Shown: positions 25,821-34,109 of the stretch, piece by piece
How the letters are laid out: each line of letters opens with the position of its first letter
How positions within the stretch are numbered: position 1 is the stretch's first letter
Source: Halotia wernerae
GTDB lineage: Bacteria > Cyanobacteriota > Cyanobacteriia > Cyanobacteriales > Nostocaceae
DNA length: 64,000 bases
Reading direction: 5' to 3'
Assembly: GCA_034931985.1 (NCBI GenBank)
Contig: JAYGHB010000001.1
Span: 248,001 to 312,000, forward strand
Program-made: the position numbers and the translations under genes
Notes under the pieces: generated by a model
What the model was told of the DNA's origin: nothing
Database searches by the model: none
Seen by the model: only the letters and a program-made list of their open reading frames with translations

Positions 25821-26914
25821 GGGGCGAAATCCCTCATCTCCACGGCGACGCGACGGAAATCGGAAAGACGGGCGAGGAAGGCATCGACGATATCCGGATC
25901 GAAATGCTTTCCGCGGCCATCGGCGATGATTGAGATCGCGTGATCGAAGTCGAATATCTCCTTGTAGACACGCTTGCTTGTGAGCGCGTCGAATACATCC
26001 GCCAGAGCCATCAACCTTGCGCAAAGCGGGATGGCTAGACCCGATAGTCCCGCTGGATAACCGGATCCATCCCATTTTTCATGATGAAAATTGGCGATCT
26101 CACTTGCAACTTCCAGAAACTCGAGCCCGCCTCTGTCGGGCTGCTCCGCAACCGCTTGGCGTATCGCTTGCGCGCCAATCGCGGAATGAGTCTTCATGAT
26201 CTCCCATTCTTCTGGCGTCAGCTTCCCGGGCTTTCGCAATATATGATCCGGAATTCCAACTTTGCCGATATCGTGAAGCGGGGCCGCCTTGACATAAAGC
26301 TCTATGCGGTCTGGCGTGAGATCGTCGACAAATTTCGGCAGGAGCGCCAACTCTTCGGCAAGTATCCGCACGTATTGTTGCGTGCGAAGGATATGCTGGC
26401 CGGTCTCCTGATCCCGCGTTTCGGCAAGACACGCAAGCGCGCGCATCGCGACGTCTTGGACGACGAGGTTTTGCCTCATCCGGCGGCGAATTTCGCTTTC
26501 AAGCCATGTATTCTGCCCACGTAACGCTTCACGGGCGCGCGACAACTCAATCTGCGTACGAACCCGTGCGAGCACGACTGCCGGCTGAACCGGCTTAACA
26601 ATATAATCGACCGCACCGGCATCGAGCCCGAGTATTTCCTCGGCGTCAGCATCGAGTGCGGTGACGAAGATTACTGGAATGTTGCGCGTCGAATCGTCGG
26701 CACGAATGCGACGCATCACCTCGTACCCGTCGATATCCGGCATCATGATATCCAACAGGATCAAGTCCGGTCGGGGCCCAGTCTTCATGGCGGCCATCGC
26801 CCGCGCTCCGCCATTCGCCACGCGAACACGATAGTGCGGCATTAGTACTTCCGACAGAAGGTCCAGATTCTCCGGCGTGTCATCCACCACAAGAATTGTG
26901 CCGCCACTGGACAT
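25817..26914 (-). CDS. Response regulator with HD-GYP domain
   Basis: Regulator of 365 residues: receiver domain with phospho-acceptor D55 (LILLDIMMPDIDGYEV) and conserved lysine (DYIVKPVQP), a linker helix, then an HD-GYP domain (about 150-350) with LHDIGKVGIPDHIL, KTHSAIG, FHHEKWDGSGYPAGL and LADVFDALTSKRVYK. HD-GYP proteins hydrolyse cyclic di-GMP, and the metal ligands and GYP triad are intact, so it is likely an active phosphodiesterase switched by phosphorylation. It is first in a three-gene, translationally coupled operon with the lipoprotein and hybrid kinase. Confidence 0.93.
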   Translation of the reverse strand: MSSGGTILVVDDTPENLDLLSEVLMPHYRVRVANGGARAMAAMKTGPRPDLILLDIMMPDIDGYEVMRRIRADDSTRNIPVIFVTALDADAEEILGLDAGAVDYIVKPVQPAVVLARVRTQIELSRAREALRGQNTWLESEIRRRMRQNLVVQDVAMRALACLAETRDQETGQHILRTQQYVRILAEELALLPKFVDDLTPDRIELYVKAAPLHDIGKVGIPDHILRKPGKLTPEEWEIMKTHSAIGAQAIRQAVAEQPDRGGLEFLEVASEIANFHHEKWDGSGYPAGLSGLAIPLCARLMALADVFDALTSKRVYKEIFDFDHAISIIADGRGKHFDPDIVDAFLARLSDFRRVAVEMRDFAP

Positions 26915-27347
26915 TTAAGTCTCCGCCGGTTGTCTTGACACCCTGCTCCAATAATCCCCAGGCAGTTCTTGGGGGCGAAGAATTAACTTTCTATTTCTGC
27001 ATCCGTCGACTCGTGATCGGTCGATCTGCAGACAGGCTGCTTCCAAAGTGCCGACCAGAATTCGGACTTTGCGTTCGCGGGAGCAAACGCAAAAATGATC
27101 GCTTGAAATTGTTAGGTGAACCTTAGGGCCATCATGTTTCTATTTTGATCTGGTCAATGCGCGAAAGCGCACCGCGCCGAAGATGGGAGGAATGGTTGTT
27201 CCGCGGTCTAAATACGGATCGCAAATACGTAGTGTTTTCAGTGCCTTGAAAATCGGCAAAGAGAAGCCCCAAATCGGATACACAATGCTCTTTTGATCCG
27301 TCGACACATTGCTTGAGGCCTCATCTCCGTATTGTATAACGCCAACA

Positions 27348-27375
27348 GTTCTCGTCTTCGTCGCTCACGGCACGC
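27348..27375 (+). repeat. Dispersed intergenic repeat, copy 2
   Basis: 28-base word starting GTTCTCGTCTTCGTCGC and ending CGGCACGC, two mismatches to copy 3. Same orientation as the other copies. Unlike them it is continued by a perfect 10-base inverted repeat. Confidence 0.75.
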
Positions 27376-27401
27376 GATTTCGCGCCAAACGGCGTGCCGT
27401 G
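27366..27401. repeat. Perfect 10-base inverted repeat
   Basis: CACGGCACGC (27366-27375) and GCGTGCCGTG (27392-27401) are exact reverse complements around a 16-base loop. The left arm overlaps the end of repeat copy 2. No U-tract follows on either strand, so a terminator is uncertain. Confidence 0.7.
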
Positions 27402-27542
27402 CACCAAAAGACTTGAGATTCCTCAAACGAACCAATCGGAGTTTGGGGACGCCATGAGTCGTGCTCCGCGCTGCAGCGGTTGGCCGTTATGGTTTCAGCG
27501 GCTATCCCGGTAATAGCGAATCCCTGCTCAGACTTCGGTCAC

Positions 27543-28190
27543 TCAGCCACGCCGAAGAACGAAGGTCGTTTGCGCATGTAACTCATCCGGGGTGCGCCGG
27601 ATGGGATCCAGCAGAAGTGCTTCGATGTCCGCGCCCAATCGGCGAACGATACCGTCGCTCGACAGCCTCGGATCGTCTTTGAAGTAAAGTTGCGTGGTCA
27701 GTCCGGAACCTTGTTGCGGGACGATCTTCACGTGGAGATGCCTCGGGCGCGACCCGTAGACACCCGGAAGGATCGTTCGAAACTCAAAGCGACCCGCCTC
27801 GTCCGTAGTCGCTTCCCCGTAAGACTGGAAGTCGCGGTCCCGGTCGGCGGTCCCGGAGTCGTTCGGATGCATGTAGATGCCGCGATGATCCGTTTGCCAT
27901 ATCTCGATACGGGCCGACGGGATCGGTGCGTTGCGTTCGTCCACGAGGCGGCCGGACAAGCGCAAGATTTGCCCCTGCGCAACGTCGCCATTTCCGACGC
28001 GCGTGAGATCGTTATCGCGATCCGAAAGCTTCCGCGTCGGATAATACGGTCCTTCGGGCTGTCGAGGCGTGAGTTTCAGCGTCGCCGATCCATCGGCGAC
28101 CGATGAATTCCGCAGCATCTGAGCCACGGCGGCGCCGGGAAGAAACAGCAAGGCCAGAGCAAGTGCGCGGCTTTTCAATTCGGATCTCAT
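27543..28190 (-). CDS. Secreted intradiol ring-cleavage dioxygenase-like protein
   Basis: Protein of 215 residues with a signal peptide (LALALLFLPGAAVAQ) and a protocatechuate 3,4-dioxygenase/intradiol fold. The family words are TPRQPEGPYYPTRK, the beta core RLSGRLVDERNAPIPSARIEIWQTDHRGIYMHP, and the iron-ligand region LPGVYGSRPRHLHVKIV, which gives a tyrosine and the HxH pair. Such exported, single-subunit relatives are common in proteobacteria and their substrates are mostly unknown; a catechol-type aromatic is expected. The ATG at 28190 begins the signal peptide. It is divergent from a broken HxlR-type regulator, the usual neighbour type for quinone- or catechol-responsive genes. Confidence 0.83.
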   Translation of the reverse strand: MRSELKSRALALALLFLPGAAVAQMLRNSSVADGSATLKLTPRQPEGPYYPTRKLSDRDNDLTRVGNGDVAQGQILRLSGRLVDERNAPIPSARIEIWQTDHRGIYMHPNDSGTADRDRDFQSYGEATTDEAGRFEFRTILPGVYGSRPRHLHVKIVPQQGSGLTTQLYFKDDPRLSSDGIVRRLGADIEALLLDPIRRTPDELHAQTTFVLRRG

Positions 28191-28337
28191 GGACTGGCTC
28201 CAAAGCAAACGACCAAAACGGCGGGCGTTATCGAGATGTTGGACGATTGAGCACGTCGACAATCGTAAAACGACGATCATCTTACGACGGTTCGAATTGT
28301 CCTCGCGGAGATATGGGACTCCGCTTCCGAAATGGAA

Positions 28338-28345
28338 GTACGTAC
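28338..28345. promoter_or_regulatory. GTACGTAC palindrome in the dioxygenase/HxlR intergenic region
   Basis: An exact 8-base palindrome (28338-28345), with a further GAGTACCC 20 bases on, between the two divergent genes. HxlR/YodB-type regulators bind sites built from TAC/GTA half-sites, so this could be the operator of the now broken regulator. Confidence 0.3.
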
Positions 28346-28377
28346 ATTGTTGTTAGTGTGCGGAATGAGTACCCAAT

Positions 28378-28832
28378 ATGATCAGCACTCAAGCGCAAGC
28401 ACTTTTCGACCATTGGAAATCGGGGAATGTGCTGGCAACGAAGTGCCCGTCGCGCCCGATCCTCCGGCACCTGACGAGCCGCTGGGGTACGTTGGTGTTG
28501 ATCGCGCTCGCGACTGGCCCGCACCGATTTGCGGAGTTAAGGCGCAAAGTTGGGGTGTGAGCGAGCGGGCGCTAAGCCTCACTCTCAAAGATATCGAAGC
28601 TGACGGCTTCGTGCTCCGCACGGCTCATGCCGTCGTGCCTCCGCGTGTGGACTAAGAGCTAACGACACTGGGCCAGGGAGCGGCGAAGCACATTGTTGCG
28701 TTGGCGACATGGATCGAGTCCGCATTGCCCGAGATCTTGCCCAGGAAGGCGGTCGCGAAAAGGGCCGGCAACGCCTCATCCCCTGTTCCTCGACCCGAGA
28801 CGAAGCTCGGTCGCCAACGGCAAGTGGCGTGA
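28378..28832 (+). pseudogene. HxlR-family transcriptional regulator, frameshifted and interrupted
   Basis: The start ATG at 28378 gives a typical HxlR N-terminus (CPSRPILRHLTSRWGTLVLI, then GPHRFAELRRKVGV) that stops at TGA 28558-28560. The rest of the winged helix continues in the -1 frame as VSERALSLTLKDIEADGFV with the wing VVPPRVD, so one base has probably been lost near 28550-28557. A second lesion follows: TAA at 28653-28655 stands where HxlR proteins have the tyrosine of V-x-Y-x-L-T, and the frame then reads ELTTLGQGAAKHIVALATWI to a final TGA at 28830-28832. Two independent lesions argue for a true pseudogene and not a sequencing error. Confidence 0.8.
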
Positions 28833-29136
28833 TCGGCGGCGTGACCCGTCTCCGGCCGATCGGTACTAGGCCAGTCGTCAGAATGCTTGGGACCCTTCGG
28901 TCGTCTCCCCGGCGGAGGCTTCGGCGCCGTAACGCCGACCCTCCGCAGAGTAGTGCCCACTTTCACCCGCTATAGCATGACAGCTTTTGCGTTATATTTT
29001 TTGTTTTAACGTAGTTTATTTTTAAGCCCGTATCTCGATAACTCGATCCATTCGTTCGCCGATATGAACGAATGATCGAACCGCCTGTTCGCGATTGCGA
29101 CCAGGCGAGCCCAAAACGAGCCAAATCGACGTCGCT
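28833..29136. other. Intergenic region, AT-rich in its second half
   Basis: 304 bases with no gene I can support. The stretch 28985-29030 is strongly AT-rich (TTATATTTTTTGTTTTAAC and TTTATTTTTAAG). It may hold terminator or promoter functions, but no hairpin or promoter pair stands out. Confidence 0.5.
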
Positions 29137-29661
29137 TCAACGCGAAAGTATCGCCGATAACTTTCGCTCAAGTTCCAGCGCGTCGAATTCGTTTTCACCG
29201 ATTTGCAGGCGAACCGTCGGATGCTCGATCTTGTTCAACGTGAACCGGATCTGCCATTTTTCTTTGGACGCAGGAGCGCACAGTTTATCGAGAGTCGTTG
29301 CTTCGATGCGCTCGACCTGGACTCGAGCGATTCCGTCGAATGGCAGCTCAAGTATTTCCACGGCGTAGCTTTCTTCGATAAGCGCTCCGACGAACAACAT
29401 CGTTCTGGTCTCTTCATTCGCCAAAAGCGCAGGACGGCTGGGCACTTCGAGGGCAAAGGGGCCTTTCTCCCGTTTGAGCTTCGCGATGGCGATTTTGAGT
29501 CCATCTGATTGTCGGCGATGACGAACCACGCCCGAGGCTATCAAGATCGGAAAGCCCACGAACATCAGAAGTAGAAAATAGGCGCCAAGCGCATCGGTAC
29601 CGATCAGCGCCGCAAGCACGCCAAATAGCAACGTCGCGCCGACAAGATGGATCGTCTTCAT
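29137..29661 (-). CDS. Small membrane protein of unknown function
   Basis: Protein of 174 residues that I do not recognise. Two adjacent hydrophobic helices lie at the N-terminus (IHLVGATLLFGVLAALIG and AYFLLLMFVGFPILIASGVV), followed by a basic loop (RHRRQSDGLKIAIAKLKREKG) and a soluble beta-rich domain of about 110 residues with a charged C-terminal helix (FDALELERKLSAIL). The ATG at 29661 is selected because it starts just before the first helix; upstream codons to 29742 would overlap the end of the GMC gene. No partner is suggested by the context. Confidence 0.65.
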   Translation of the reverse strand: MKTIHLVGATLLFGVLAALIGTDALGAYFLLLMFVGFPILIASGVVRHRRQSDGLKIAIAKLKREKGPFALEVPSRPALLANEETRTMLFVGALIEESYAVEILELPFDGIARVQVERIEATTLDKLCAPASKEKWQIRFTLNKIEHPTVRLQIGENEFDALELERKLSAILSR

Positions 29662-29719
29662 GTTGATCGCCTCTTGTCGCGCGTAACGACTGGAGCACAT
29701 CGGATCAACATGTCCGAAT

Positions 29720-31336
29720 TCACCGCGCCGGCGCTGCGGCATTGCGTGTTCCCAGAATGAAATCCGCCGCCCGTTCGCCGATCATCATCGTCGGCGCGTT
29801 CAAATTCGAACTGGCGATCGTCGGCATGATCGACGCGTCCGCGACACGCAACGCATCGATCCCCCGCACCCGCAATCGTGAATCGACAACGGCGCCGGTG
29901 TCCTCGCCCATCCGGCACGTGCCGCACGGGTGATAGGATGTCGAGGCCGCACGGGCGATATAGGAATCGAGTTCGGCCGGCGATCGCGGAATCTGCGCCG
30001 GCTCCACGAGACGCGCGCGATAAGGCGCGAAGGCCGGCCGGGTCATCGTATCCATCGCCATCTCGAAAGCGCGTCGCATGGTGCCGCGATCGTCTTCGTT
30101 CGACAAATACGCGGGATCGATCGCGGGCGCTTCGGCGGGATCGGACGACCGCAAGCGCAGCCTGCCCCGCGATTTCGGGCGGCTCGTTTCCGCGATCACC
30201 TTGTAGCCGTGGCGCCCCGCGACGGGCGCGCCGTCGCGCATCAGAACCGGGAAGAAGTGGAATTGCAGGTCGGGCCGCGCCAGTTCCGGGCGCGAGCGCA
30301 GAAAAGCGCCCGTCTGCAAAACCGGTTTCGCGGCGATCCCGCGCTTGAACAAAAACCACTCGGCACCGGCACGCAGCATGCGGTGCGGAACCATCAGCCC
30401 GTTATAGGCGACGGGAAGCGGCGTCTCGAATTGAATGCCGACATGAAGATGGTCGTGCAAGTTCTCGCCCACACCGGGCAGATCATGCGTCGGCGCGACG
30501 CCGATGCGGGTCAGCGCATCCGCCGGACCGATCCCGGAGAGTAGCAAGAGCTGCGGCGAGGCGAAGGCGCCGCAGCTGACGACGATCTCGTGCCGCGCTG
30601 TGATCGTCCGTCGAACGCCGTCGAGCCCCACTTCGATCCCGATCGCGCACCCCTTCGCGACGACGATCCGCGCCACCAAGGCGCCGGTCAGCACCGTGAG
30701 ATTGGGCCGCGCGCGCACCGGATCGAGATAGGCTTGCGCCGCACTCGCGCGCACGCCGTTATTGACGTTGACGTCGAAGACGCAGAAGCCCTCGCGGCTC
30801 GCACCGTTGATATCCTCGGCGAAGGGATGGCCGGCTTCGCGACCGGCCTGCAAAAACGCCTGCGCGAGGTCGCCCAGTGGCCCGGCCGGATGCACATGCA
30901 CCGGCCCTTCCCGTCCGCGCTCGACGCGCGCGGGCCCGTGAAAATTCTCCAAGCGCTTGAACACCGGCGCCACATCTTCATGGCGCCAGCCTTGCGCGCC
31001 GTTCGCCGCCCAATCGTCGTAGTCGCCGGGATGGCCGGTCGCGAACACCATGCCGTTGACCGACGACGATCCGCCGAGCACGCGACCGCGCGGGTGCGCG
31101 ATCCGCCGGCCGCCCAGATGCGGCTGCGCCTCGGTCAGATACTCGACCGCGAAGGGCGTGGCGCCCCGGAACACGCCGCGCGCGGCGATCGGCATGCGCA
31201 ATTTCCAGCTGCGGTCGCGCGGGCCGCTTTCGACGAGCAACACACGGCACGCCGGATCGGCCGACAACCGGTTCGCGATCGCGCAGCCCGCCGAGCCCGC
31301 ACCGACGACGATGTAATCGAAACCATCGGCATACAT
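29720..31336 (-). CDS. GMC family FAD-dependent oxidoreductase (choline/alcohol dehydrogenase-like)
   Basis: FAD enzyme of 538 residues of the glucose-methanol-choline family. The ADP-binding motif is DYIVVGAGSAGCAIANRL near the N-terminus; GMC signature 1 is GRVLGGSSSVNGMV, signature 2 lies around GAFASPQLLLLSGIGP, and the C-terminal active-site region is STSYHPCGTCRMG with the catalytic histidine and SSNLNAPTMMIGERAAD. It probably oxidises a primary alcohol to an aldehyde or acid. The ATG at 31336 lies just before the FAD motif; a longer start at 31381 is possible. It is divergent from the flavin monooxygenase-like gene. Confidence 0.9.
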   Translation of the reverse strand: MYADGFDYIVVGAGSAGCAIANRLSADPACRVLLVESGPRDRSWKLRMPIAARGVFRGATPFAVEYLTEAQPHLGGRRIAHPRGRVLGGSSSVNGMVFATGHPGDYDDWAANGAQGWRHEDVAPVFKRLENFHGPARVERGREGPVHVHPAGPLGDLAQAFLQAGREAGHPFAEDINGASREGFCVFDVNVNNGVRASAAQAYLDPVRARPNLTVLTGALVARIVVAKGCAIGIEVGLDGVRRTITARHEIVVSCGAFASPQLLLLSGIGPADALTRIGVAPTHDLPGVGENLHDHLHVGIQFETPLPVAYNGLMVPHRMLRAGAEWFLFKRGIAAKPVLQTGAFLRSRPELARPDLQFHFFPVLMRDGAPVAGRHGYKVIAETSRPKSRGRLRLRSSDPAEAPAIDPAYLSNEDDRGTMRRAFEMAMDTMTRPAFAPYRARLVEPAQIPRSPAELDSYIARAASTSYHPCGTCRMGEDTGAVVDSRLRVRGIDALRVADASIMPTIASSNLNAPTMMIGERAADFILGTRNAAAPAR

Positions 31337-31385
31337 CCGGCGATCCCCCTGCCCCGGCGAAGCTTGCAAGCGGCGAACCACGCCT

Positions 31386-31406
31386 CGCGTATAAAAAATC
31401 TACGCG
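31386..31406. promoter_or_regulatory. Inverted repeat in the GMC/flavoprotein divergent promoter region
   Basis: CGCGTA (31386-31391) and TACGCG (31401-31406) are exact inverted arms around the AT-rich spacer TAAAAAATC, in the 154-base gap between two divergent genes. It looks like an operator; no regulator can be named. Confidence 0.35.
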
Positions 31407-31490
31407 CCGGTCATGAAAACATGAATCGACACGGGGGTATTCGCGGCGGCACGAATGATGCTTGGCAGGCGTCGGCCCCGGAGGCGCCGC

Positions 31491-32918
31491 ATGAATCTGG
31501 ACGAGCTCGAACGACGCATCCGCATGGAATTGGAGTTCCTCGACTATCCGACCCGACGCTGGATGCCCGAACACAAGCCGGGACCGGTCGAAAGCGTCGA
31601 CGTGGTCATCGTCGGCGGCGGGCAAAGCGGCCTCGCGGCGGCGTTCGGCCTGCTGCGCGAGAAGGTCGACAACATCGTCGTACTCGACCGTAATCCGCCG
31701 GGCACCGAGGGCCCGTGGATCAAGTTCGCGCGTATGCCCACGCTGCGCACGCCCAAGCAATCGAGCGGCTTGGATTTCGGCATGCCGAACCTGACGCCCC
31801 GCGCCTGGTTCGAAGCGCGTTTCGGGCGCGAAGCCTGGGACGAGATGACCAAATTCCCGCGCGAGACCTGGCAGGAATATCTCGCCTGGTATCGCCGCGT
31901 TCTCGACCTGCCGGTGCGCAATAACGTCGAGGTTACGCTGTTGCGCCCGCAGGGAAACTCGATCCTGGTCGAAACGCGCGAGGGGGCGCCCATTTTGGCG
32001 CGCAAGGTGATCCTCGCGACGGGGATCGAAGGCGGCGGGCGATGGTTCATCCCCGATATCGTCGCCGAGTTGCCCAAGGACAAATACGCCCACACCGCCG
32101 ACCAAATCGACTTCGCCGCGTTGCGCGGCAAGCGCGTGGGCGTTTTAGGTGCGGGGGCGTCGGCGTTCGACAACGCCGCCTTCGCGCTCAATGCCGGCGC
32201 GACCCGCGTGGATCTGTGCTTCCGCCAGTCCGATCTGCCGCGCATCAACCACAAGCGTTGGATCGAGTATTCGGGCTTCGTCGCGTTCTTCGCCGATCTG
32301 CCCCCGCTCGATCGCTGGATGTTCGGCCGCCAGATCCAACGCATGCGCGCGCCCCCGCCGCAAGACACGGTGTGGCGCTGCACGTCGCACACGAATTTTG
32401 CGCTACAAGCCGGCGCGACGTGGCTCGACGCCGAACTGCGCGGCGAAACCGTCGCGATCCGAACGCCGAAAGGCTTGTTCGAGTTCGACTTTCTGATCCT
32501 CGGCACCGGCCTGATCAGCGATCCGCATTGCCGGCCCGAACTCGCCTTGATGGCCGACGATATCGCGCTGTGGCGCGATCGCTTCGTCCCGCCGCCCGGC
32601 GAGGAGGACGAGCAATTGGCGCGCGAGACCTATCTTGGTCCCGCCTTCGAATTCCAGGAGAAGGTGCCGGGCACGGCGCCTTATCTGCGGCACATCCACA
32701 ACTTCACCGCCGGCGCCAATATCAGTATGGGCCATGCCGCCGCATCGATCTCGGGCATGAAATACGGAACGCCACGCTTGGTCGCCGGCGTCCTGCGCAA
32801 TCTCTTCATCGAAGATTCCGCGCGCCATCTCGACGATCTCGTCCGCTACGACGATCCGGAAGTCGTCACCTTGACGCCACCGGCCGATTTCGTCGCGAAC
32901 ATACCGTCCAAAAAATAA
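31491..32918 (+). CDS. Flavin-dependent monooxygenase-like NAD(P)/FAD oxidoreductase
   Basis: Flavoprotein of 475 residues resembling the FMO/BVMO and lysine-hydroxylase-like class. FAD motif DVVIVGGGQSGLAAAF near residue 37 and a second dinucleotide motif GKRVGVLGAGASAFDNAA near 210, separated by PRETWQEYLAWYRRVL. The Baeyer-Villiger fingerprint FxGxxxHxxxWP is not present. It begins with GGAGGCGCCGC before the ATG. The substrate is unknown. It precedes the hydroxyacid dehydrogenase/ABC operon by 186 bases that contain their own promoter signals, so it may form a separate transcription unit. Confidence 0.82.
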   Translation: MNLDELERRIRMELEFLDYPTRRWMPEHKPGPVESVDVVIVGGGQSGLAAAFGLLREKVDNIVVLDRNPPGTEGPWIKFARMPTLRTPKQSSGLDFGMPNLTPRAWFEARFGREAWDEMTKFPRETWQEYLAWYRRVLDLPVRNNVEVTLLRPQGNSILVETREGAPILARKVILATGIEGGGRWFIPDIVAELPKDKYAHTADQIDFAALRGKRVGVLGAGASAFDNAAFALNAGATRVDLCFRQSDLPRINHKRWIEYSGFVAFFADLPPLDRWMFGRQIQRMRAPPPQDTVWRCTSHTNFALQAGATWLDAELRGETVAIRTPKGLFEFDFLILGTGLISDPHCRPELALMADDIALWRDRFVPPPGEEDEQLARETYLGPAFEFQEKVPGTAPYLRHIHNFTAGANISMGHAAASISGMKYGTPRLVAGVLRNLFIEDSARHLDDLVRYDDPEVVTLTPPADFVANIPSKK

Positions 32919-32961
32919 ACGGTGGCCGCGAAAGATGCCCCGAAACGGGCAATTAACCGGC

Positions 32962-32975
32962 TCATACACGTATGA
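32962..32975. promoter_or_regulatory. TCATAC-AC-GTATGA palindrome upstream of the first transporter operon
   Basis: Perfect 6-base arms with a two-base centre. It lies about 42 bases upstream of the -24 element at 33016, a position compatible with either a GntR-type operator or an activator site for a sigma-54 promoter. The GntR/FCD regulator at 41317 is the nearest candidate binder. Confidence 0.4.
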
Positions 32976-33015
32976 TAAATCGAGCAAATCCGGAAATTGC
33001 ATTATGAATTACCGA

Positions 33016-33031
33016 TGGCATAACGCTTGCT
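33016..33031 (+). promoter_or_regulatory. Sigma-54 (-24/-12) promoter candidate for the hydroxyacid dehydrogenase/ABC operon
   Basis: TGGCATAACGCTTGCT: GG at 33017-33018 and GC at 33029-33030 with exactly ten bases between, against the consensus TGGCAC-N5-TTGCW. It lies 74 bases before the ATG at 33105. A near copy (GGCATACGGCTTGCTAC) precedes the tauD operon. Confidence 0.65.
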
Positions 33032-33104
33032 ACCTGATTTGTATGCCGCCCGCTTCGCTCCCTTCGTCGGCACGTCATGCGCTGTTTCCGCGAGGGCCGG
33101 CGGC

Positions 33105-34106
33105 ATGACCTTGCGCGTGGCGGTGCATGTCGATAACTCGGCCCCCGCGATCGCGGCGCGCTGCGCCGACATCCAGAACGCAAGCGTCGTCGTCGAGAAC
33201 GACCCCGCTACGATGCAAGCCCATATCGCGCGCTCCGAAATCCTGATCACGCAAAACAGCCGTTACACCGCCGCGATCGCGCGCGCTTGCGCCGCCTCCC
33301 CGGCGTTGCGCTTGATCCAATCCGTCTCCTCCGGCGCGGACGCCTTCACGCGCCACGGCGTGCGGCCCGGCCTGCGCCTGTCGACCGGCGGCGATATCTG
33401 GGCGCCGACCGTCGCGGAACATGCGATGGCGTTGCTCCTCGCCCTCGCCCGCCAAGTCCCCCGCCTCGAACGCCAGCGCCAACGCGCGGCTTGGGATCGG
33501 CCGGGCTTGGGCGCCGACATGATTTCGCTGACCGGGAACCAGCTTCTGGTCGTGGGCCTGGGCGCCATCGGGCGCGCCGTCGCGGGTCTCGGCAAAGCCT
33601 TCGGCATGCGGGTCGCGGGCATCGCGCGCCGATCGCGCGAACCGGCGGCGCATGAGAATGTGGAACGGATTTCCGGCATCGACGCGCTGCGTCGCGAACT
33701 CGCCCAAGCCGACGCGATCGTTCTGGCGATCCCGCTCGACAAGACGACGCGCCATCTGATCGGGCGCGACGAACTCGCGGCGATGAAGCCAAGCGCGTTG
33801 CTGGTCAACATCGCGCGCGGCGAGATTATCGACGAAGCGGCCCTGGTCGCGGCCCTTAAAAGCGGCCGGCCGCATGGGTTCGCGACCGACGTGGCGGCCG
33901 AGGAACCTTTGCCCGCGTCGAACCCGCTTTGGGGCTTCGACAACGCGATCATTTCGCCGCATGTCGCGGGCTACGACGACGGCAAGGTCGGCACGCAGCT
34001 CGCCGAGCTTTGCTTCGCCAATATCGGAAACTGGCGCGCGGGGCGCGAACTCGCCAACGAAATCCCTCCATCCGCGCCGACTTTCTTCGTACCGGCGGGA
34101 GCCTGA
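33105..34106 (+). CDS. D-2-hydroxyacid dehydrogenase (NAD-dependent)
   Basis: Protein of 333 residues that probably interconverts a 2-oxoacid and a D-2-hydroxyacid. NAD-binding motif LLVVGLGAIGRAVAGLGKAFG in the middle; catalytic arginine in LLVNIARGEIIDEAAL; glutamate in AAEEPLPASNPLW; catalytic histidine in ISPHVAGYDD. The ATG at 33105 follows GAGGGCCGGCGGC; an upstream ATG at 33027 would lie inside the putative sigma-54 promoter's -12 region and is rejected for that reason. It is 3 bases from the first permease gene, so it is the head of a six-gene operon with an uptake system. Substrate unknown. Confidence 0.88.
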   Translation: MTLRVAVHVDNSAPAIAARCADIQNASVVVENDPATMQAHIARSEILITQNSRYTAAIARACAASPALRLIQSVSSGADAFTRHGVRPGLRLSTGGDIWAPTVAEHAMALLLALARQVPRLERQRQRAAWDRPGLGADMISLTGNQLLVVGLGAIGRAVAGLGKAFGMRVAGIARRSREPAAHENVERISGIDALRRELAQADAIVLAIPLDKTTRHLIGRDELAAMKPSALLVNIARGEIIDEAALVAALKSGRPHGFATDVAAEEPLPASNPLWGFDNAIISPHVAGYDDGKVGTQLAELCFANIGNWRAGRELANEIPPSAPTFFVPAGA

Positions 34107-34109
34107 ACC

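Larger units (their letters stand above)
26915..27542. other. Long intergenic region with repeat copy 2
   Basis: 628 bases without a supported gene. It contains the probable promoter region of the HD-GYP operon (right of 26914), the second copy of the dispersed repeat at 27348, and a perfect inverted repeat at 27366-27401. Short reading frames here lack ribosome sites and family resemblance. Confidence 0.6.

Noticed and set aside
25821..26075. N-terminal extension of the NMT1-like lipoprotein
   Set aside because: It lies entirely over the HD-GYP coding region and would bury the lipoprotein signal; a TTG start at the overlap explains the gene better.
28652..28966. Minus-strand frame of 104 codons across the end of the HxlR remnant
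   Set aside because: It is antisense to a recognisable HxlR C-terminus, is basic and low in complexity, and has no ribosome site or recognised family.
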